Of a stretch of 64,000 nt of DNA, positions 58,561 through 64,000 are shown piece after piece. Origin of the DNA: Bagarius yarrelli (lineage: Eukaryota > Chordata > Actinopteri > Siluriformes > Sisoridae). The DNA lies in the NCBI GenBank assembly GCA_005784505.1, contig VCAZ01000001.1, positions 7,490,097 through 7,554,096 on the forward strand, given 5' to 3'. Under the pieces are notes generated by a model, which was given only the letters and a program-made list of their open reading frames with translations, did no database searches and was not told the DNA's origin. The position numbers and the translations under genes were made by a program. Numbering within the stretch: position 1 is the stretch's first letter; every line of letters begins with the position of its first letter.

Positions 58561-58784
58561 TCTAGGTGGTTGAGATCTCCGATGTCTTTGTTGATCAGCG
58601 GAAGAAAAATGGTCCATTGCTGAAATAAGATAGAGGTAAATATGATTTTATTATATATAAAGTATATGTCTGTTATATTTTGTCTATATGAGTTGTTGTC
58701 AGGACCCTGTCTGGCTTGCCAAATACACTGCCCTGTTAGGCCACTGGAGGGCAACGGAGAGACTTCCTTCGTTTAGTCCATGTG

Positions 58785-58970
58785 CTCAATGTTTGTTTGT
58801 CTTGTCACATGTTTTCCCTGTCTATATGTCATGTCTTCATTGGTTTGTTTTGGTCATGTGGTTTATACCCCTGTGTGCCAGTCTGTCTTTGTCTTGCGTG
58901 TCACAGTTGGTTTTGGGTAATGTTATGGTTTCAAGTCAAATTTATGTCCTATCTAACCTCAACTTGACTC
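58785..58970 (-). repeat. Dispersed repeat D, left arm of an inverted pair
   Basis: Complement of the D repeat: 'tgtcttcattggtttgtttt', 'ggtcatgtggtttatacccc', ending 'tcaacttgactcatgac'. A 141-codon plus frame over it has no motif. Confidence 0.55.
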
Positions 58971-59207
58971 ATGACACAATGCAAGTGGATAAGTCCAAAA
59001 TGGATTATATAAATGTAACGCAACTAATTTTTCTCCAGCAGGGAGAACATTCGCGGGAGGACCACACCAGGTTGTTCCTAAATTTGGTTTATTTCAATGC
59101 CTACTCAGCCTGAGTAAATATTATTTCAAGGGCTAAAATTCCATGTCTAAACGAACTTTTGTTGGTTATTTAAATAAAAACTCTTTTAAATTTTATAAGT
59201 TAGAGAA

Positions 59208-59338
59208 ACAAGTGACCAAAATAAACCAATGAAGACATTAAACATGGACAGAAGAATCACATGACAGGAAGTAAACGAAGGACATGAACACTTCAACATA
59301 ACATAAACCTGGAACATGAGAAACCCCTAACCTTACAA
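59208..59338 (+). repeat. Dispersed repeat D, right arm of an inverted pair
   Basis: 'agtgaccaaaataaaccaat', 'gaagacattaaacatggaca', 'aatcacatgacaggaagtaa' match the 22.1 kb copy and the complement of the arm at 58.8 kb. Confidence 0.6.
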
Positions 59339-60309
59339 TTGTTTATTTTTTCAAAACAAAGTGCTTATATCAATCTTTATTTCTATTGCAGAAGATACAA
59401 TACATTATTAAAATTCAGCACAGTCTTTATATTTACAGTAACGGATTGTCACCTTAAAAATGGTCTTAACTACGGCAAATGCTGTCACTATGTCCTCCAT
59501 ATATTTATCCTTAAATCAATCTTATGTCCATCACTTACCGCTGTCACATTTCCTCTTTTCCTACTCTTCTTGCTTTTTTCTCCACTTCCAGCTACCAGAC
59601 AGATAAATCGTCTTCGGCAGCCTAGACATCACAGGGGGGAAAAAAGCACATCCAGCATGACATGAGAGGGCGCCCCCCAGTAGGTCTTCAGATATATTGC
59701 TCCATGTTATATTAATAATAACATTTCAGATTGTTCAAATAATCAAAAGCCCCCTCAAAATGTAAGCCCAGATTACTACGCCTCTGATTAGGAGTTATCA
59801 TGTCTGCTAAGTATACAGACAACTTAGGCTTGGTCATAGCTCTGTTTGGAAAGTATATTATACTGAATAAATTGATTAGACAAGCTATTGTTTTAGTTAA
59901 AGATTAATTTTAGTCTAAAATCTTAAAAAGTGATTAAAAATTATATAATTATTGAAAAATAATTCAAAATAATAAAATGCCTAAAAAAAGAATGTTCTAG
60001 AAAGAGATGGGATAGAAGGTGGCAGGATACCTGTTTGTGTTACACTATGACAAGCCCTGGTCTGGTCATTAGTTTACATCAGCTGGTATGTCATTTCTCT
60101 CACCTATAACACCGAGCTGCATCTAGCTCCGTCTGGTCTTCTCATATATTTTTTAGGTTCTCAGGGCATGACCTTGCTGGGGTTTGTTGCAAAGCCGTAT
60201 ATCAATCAGAGGAGACAGCTGTGGAATAGTGAGTAGAAATATTGCTGAATATACAACGTCTTAATCACGCGGCTTCAGGGCGTCGAGTGTTGAAGAATGT
60301 CTCTCTAAT
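59339..60309. other. Unassigned sequence
   Basis: A 108-codon plus frame (59339-59665) is hydrophobic and unrecognised. No gene supported. Confidence 0.45.
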
Positions 60310-60338
60310 CTAAACACACACACACACACACACACACA
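60310..60338. repeat. (AC)n microsatellite
   Basis: About 14 AC units. Confidence 0.95.
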
Positions 60339-60410
60339 TATCTCTATCAGCCCTCAATTTTTCTGTGTGATGGTAATGACACTGGTATGATTGTTTTTCA
60401 TCTCTCTTAC

Positions 60411-60413
<3 letters not shown>

Positions 60414-60496
<83 letters not shown>

Positions 60497-60548
60497 ACAC
60501 ACTCTCTCTCTCTCTCCTCTCTCATCTCTCTCTCTCTCTCACACACAC

Positions 60549-60592
<44 letters not shown>

Positions 60593-60600
60593 CCTTCCTT
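60414..60600. repeat. (CT)n tract with CACACT interruptions
   Basis: Long CT runs broken at irregular intervals by CACAC. CT-rich DNA continues with decay to about 60795. The long frames here (92 and 177 codons, alternating S and L) are repeat artefacts. Confidence 0.97.
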
Positions 60601-60797
60601 GCGTTTCTTCTCTCTCTATTCCTGTCTGTGCTGTTTTTGCTCTATCCTGCTCTTTCTTTCTCTAATTTCTGTCAGCATGCCTCACTCTTTTCCTCCCTGT
60701 GTCTTTCTCACTCTTTGTTGCTGTCTCTATTTCTGTCTACATCTCTCTCTTTTGCTCTCTCACGCTCTGTTGCTCTTGCTCTCTCTCTGTCTTTATT

Positions 60798-60925
60798 TGT
60801 TGCATATACCTTGTTGCACGGTGAAATTCTTTTCTTTACTAAAGAAATTAATACAGCACCTTTGAAACAGGGAGAGAGAGAGTTAAGGGCCCTTGCGAAG
60901 GGCCCAACAACAGCAGATCCTTAAA
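60798..60925 (-). mobile_element. SINE fragment (22.1 kb family)
   Basis: 'ttgcatataccttgttgcac', 'ggtgaaattcttttctttac', then 'gttaagggcccttgcgaagg' and 'gcccaacaacagcag'. A GA run sits in the middle. Confidence 0.65.
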
Positions 60926-61740
60926 CAACCCAGAGCTCTCTCTGTCTCTCTATCTCTTTGTCTCTCTTTCTCTGTCTGTATGTTGGTCTGTATTTCTTTT
61001 CTCAATCTGGAAGTCGCCGAATGCAATGTAGTGACCATACAATAGCGTTATGTCAGCAAAAGAGTAAACCTGCTACACACACTCTGAATCGAATTCTAGC
61101 TAAATTAGCCTCAGGGGAAAAACAGAAAGAGCGAATGTTAAACAAATCTAATAACTGTGACTTCACTGAACTAAAAAGCTTAGCATTGAGCAGCATGGAT
61201 TTGGGAAGAGAATCAGTTTAAATGCACAGTGTGTCTTTTTTTTCCTTGTTTAATTGATTAAATCTGAAGTGCGAAGTTCCAACTGTGCTACAGGCAAAGC
61301 AGAGCAGTAGGGGGGTTCTGGGGTTTCACAATACACTAAAATCTCGATGTGTATACTTTTATAGGAAAATAATCAGCGACTAAGGCCTGACAAAAAAAAG
61401 TTGATTTTGAAATTTAAAATTGATTTTTTTTCAGTACAGCATATTTAAAAGCATTCTTTGACAATTTTTTATCCGTTTACTATAACAATAAATATTTCAT
61501 TAAACAAGTTATCAGTTTATCAGCTTTGGAAAAAAAATTCTTAACAGCACTATTTATTCCTCTTACTTGAAATAAATAAGCCCAAAAATGTTACAAAGAA
61601 ACCTATAATTTTCTGTACTAAAGGTTTTAATGGAAAAAAGTCCATTATAAAATGTCGATACTGACGATTAATAAAAAAATAAATGAAAAAAAAGAAAAAA
61701 CAATGAATTGTTCCTTAGAGAAAGCCAAAGAGATTTTTAA
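60926..61740. other. Unassigned sequence
   Basis: An 87-codon plus frame (60958-61221) is unrecognised. No gene supported. Confidence 0.45.
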
Positions 61741-62025
61741 TCTATATCCATTCCTTTCATCCATCCAGACATCCTTTAATCTATTTTATGTACTACTTCC
61801 ATCATACATGGTGTCACTTTAAAGACTATCCCAAAGGGACCTGGGCACAAACCTGAGGACATCCTAAACAGTGCCCACCTATAGCAGGGCATCATCTCAC
61901 AAACACACACAATCATACACAATGAACAATTCAGAAATGCCAATTAGCATTCAAAACCCTCTTAGCACATACAAACGCAACTCTACAAAGCAGAAGCAGA
62001 GATCAAACTCCCAACCATACAGATG
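61741..62025 (-). mobile_element. Strongly diverged ATGG-tail SINE
   Basis: Order of decayed landmarks matches type B: 'ttcatccatccagacatcct', 'gggcatcatctcacaaacac', 'aattcagaaatgccaattag', 'aaacgcaactctacaaagca', 'gatcaaactcccaa'. Confidence 0.5.
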
Positions 62026-62063
62026 TAAAGCGATTGCTCGAACTAAAAAGCTTATGAATGTTA

Positions 62064-62240
62064 GGATAAGTAAGTCTTTATTTATCACATATACAGTACA
62101 TTACTACACAGTAAATTCCTTTTCTTTACATACCCCAGCTCATGATGGTGGGGCAAAAGAATAAGGACAGCCATGATACAACACCCCTTTGGGGACCTTG
62201 CTCAAGCTCCAATAGTGGTATCATGGAAGTGGCTACCACT
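62064..62240 (-). mobile_element. SINE of the 22.1 kb family
   Basis: 'tttatttatcacatatacag', 'acagtaaattccttttcttt', 'cataccccagctcatgatgg', 'acagccatgatacaacaccc', 'ttgctcaagctccaatagtg'. The following 62291-62415 is a second, more decayed copy ('tatttatcacatatcctcta', 'ggtaattgaccttctgatca'). Confidence 0.65.
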
Positions 62241-62517
62241 GTCACTTAAATCACAAATCCCTCTAAATTAGCTGTTACTATTAAAGCCATGTTATTTATC
62301 ACATATCCTCTACATCTACGGCATACTTAAGCAGAGAGGCATAAGCCCTACTAAAAGCCCAGCATGGGCAACTATTGGGATGCATGGTAATTGACCTTCT
62401 GATCATTAACCCAAAGCTTACAAACCCTTATCCTCACAAAGACTTCTATAATAAAGATTAGAGTCTGAAAACTAGATTTGGGAATAAACTCAACACCAGA
62501 TTGGATTACTTTACATT

Positions 62518-62850
62518 ACAAACCCCAATTTCACTGACATTGGGATGTGGTGTAAAACATAAATTTATACAGAATACAATAAACTGGAAATTTTAAACAC
62601 TACAAACACTACAAACACCACAAATAAATATGCAATGTTTAAACTGATAAACTTTATTGTCTTTTGCAAATATTTCCACATTTTGAATTGGATGATAGCA
62701 ACATGTTTCAAAAGAACTGGGACTGGGGAAACAAAAGACTAGGAAAGTTGGGCAATACTGCAGAAACACCTGTTTGAAACATTCCACAGGTAAACAAATT
62801 AATTGGAACAAGTTTATTGAAACAAATTTAAGATTAACTTGAACCAAAGC
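62518..62850. mobile_element. Dispersed DNA-transposon-like repeat
   Basis: Begins 'aaaccccaatttcactgaca' and contains 'ttgggatgtggtgtaaaaca', 'agcaacatgtttcaaaagaa', 'aaacaaaagactaggaaagt' and 'aacattccacaggtaaacaa', phrases I recall from an abundant fish repeat. Only one end is recognised, so superfamily is open. Confidence 0.55.
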
Positions 62851-64000
62851 AAAAATAAAGGCAAATCTTTACATTTCAATGTATCAACAAGTTTCCTTGC
62901 CGGAGATGAAGGAAGTCGTTTGGGATGTTGCTGATAAAAGAATCTACCAAATCCATGCTTCCAAGTCCTTCAGTGTGCAAGACTTGAAATCCTATTTAAT
63001 ATAATCTATTTACTGTACAGAGAATGGATGGAGCAATATGCTGCAGTTATAAGGGGTTTATTAGTGCAGAGGGAAATCTTGCTTACAGTGGAGGAGGCAT
63101 AGTGAAGTGTCTGAGGTACTGATTTCATTTGCAGTCTATCTTGGGAGTCATTAACTTGTACTGTTCTCTGAAGTTCACTTATAATGATATCAATATTTTT
63201 AAATTAAAAACATCATAATTTAGAACTAATAGTCAATTTTCTGTCCTGTTTTTGACCCCCTCTCATCAAAATGCCATGTTTGAATAAGTGTGGCGGATTG
63301 TTGTCACCACTGCTATGATTGGCAGTTTTGAATTTAATAATATTATTCCTTAAAAACAAGGAATTCCCTATGAACAAGGAATTCCCAGTGAGCAGGTCAT
63401 AAGCTCACATAACCTTGATAAATACAGTTACTCATGCTTGCGTGGTGTGGCATTGTTGGGCGGGGCTAAACAGTCAGTGACGTCAAAACAGGAAGCAGGC
63501 ATCAATTTCGTTCTATAGAGGCTGCACTCATCCACTGTTTTATCATCGAGTAGAACATTCCTTGTTTTGGCCGACTGACTTCAGTATAAGCTGTTTTTAG
63601 AGTAAAGACAAGTTTTGAGTTCTGAAACTTTCACATGTTTTTATAGCACAATAGCATTTTAAATGTCAAAAGATCAATAGAATTTTCATTTCTCAGTTCA
63701 TGACCGCCTTTAAACCAAGAAAGAGAGGACTGTATCGAAGCATTAGCCTAATGCAGGGAGGGGGAGGGGGAGAACCACAAACTGAGTAGGAGAAATGGAA
63801 GCGGCTCTGTAAACGAGAGGCTGCATAATTATTTAGGACTTCGGAAATTCTCGACAAAGTCAAGTCATGCAGGTTCACACAATCATTACTTTTATCAAAT
63901 GGTTAATTATAAGTGATATTGAGAATCTTTCACATAAAGCATGAAGGTCATTACAAGCGGGATTGAAATTTCTAGGGGAATGATGGATGTGTGTTTCATA
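62851..64000. other. Unassigned sequence with promoter-like motifs near 63.46 kb
   Basis: GGGCGGGGC (63458-63466) and a perfect TGACGTCA (63478-63485) followed by ACAGGAAGC. A purine run of G5 tracts lies near 63757-63770. No exon recognised. Confidence 0.4.
63458..63495. promoter_or_regulatory. Candidate GC-box, CRE and ETS-site cluster
   Basis: Within 40 bp: an Sp-type GC box GGGCGGGGC, the palindromic CREB/ATF site TGACGTCA, and an ETS-like ACAGGAAG. Such a trio is common in vertebrate promoters. No CpG island or transcript evidence is available. Confidence 0.3.

Noticed and set aside
60387..60924. 92- and 177-codon plus-strand frames rich in Ser and Leu
   Set aside because: Direct translation of CT microsatellite DNA.

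Overview
This 64 kb window is AT-rich, CpG-poor vertebrate DNA with no complete protein-coding gene. The organism is inferred from its repeats. tRNA-derived SINEs of V-SINE type (a conserved 'TGGGCCCCTGAGCAAGGCCCTTAACCC' centre, split in my notes into shorter motifs) carry an L2-type tail ending in AAATGTAAAT. A second tRNA-like SINE ends in ATGG/CATT repeats. Other repeats seen are an L2-clade LINE, Tc1-like, hAT-like and piggyBac-like elements, a Ty3/gypsy-like solo LTR and many GT, CTAT and CT microsatellites. Together these point to a teleost fish. An otophysan such as a catfish is my best guess, but that is inference only.

Layout. 0-7 kb: a LINE 3' end (type C), a 230-bp tandem duplication, a solo LTR with a perfect TATAT target duplication, and a cluster of SINE pieces including a composite present twice. 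7-20 kb: scattered SINEs, a Tc1-like transposase remnant, a 735-bp hAT-like MITE with 8-bp target duplication, and a TIR element near 17.7-18.2 kb. 20-25 kb: a candidate short first exon, a repeat interrupted by a SINE with an 11-bp target duplication, and the main coding relic, a 5'-truncated and mutated L2-like reverse transcriptase on the minus strand. 25-34 kb: microsatellites and SINEs, then a U1 snRNA pseudogene joined to a SINE and lodged within a Tc1-like element. 35-36.5 kb: a second type C LINE end in which a 34-bp unit has expanded into a minisatellite. 37-43 kb: two ATGG-tail SINEs, a duplicated SINE-bearing segment, a 177-bp piggyBac-like MITE and a Tc1-like element interrupted by a V-SINE. 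43.8-44.9 kb: a 27-bp, 9-codon minisatellite with higher-order structure. 46-48 kb: microsatellites, including a CTAT array that inverts into ATAG. 48-64 kb: mostly unassigned sequence, a few SINEs, a CT-rich tract, and a GC-box/CRE pair near the right edge.

What works together here is parasitic rather than cellular. The L2-like LINE and the V-SINEs share a 3' tail, the usual sign that the LINE machinery mobilised the SINEs. Elements are nested in one another, which gives relative ages. Candidate exons (20.4 kb plus strand; 51.0-51.3 kb minus strand; 58.3-58.6 kb minus strand) are weak and I could not identify a product. The window may be intergenic or inside a large intron.
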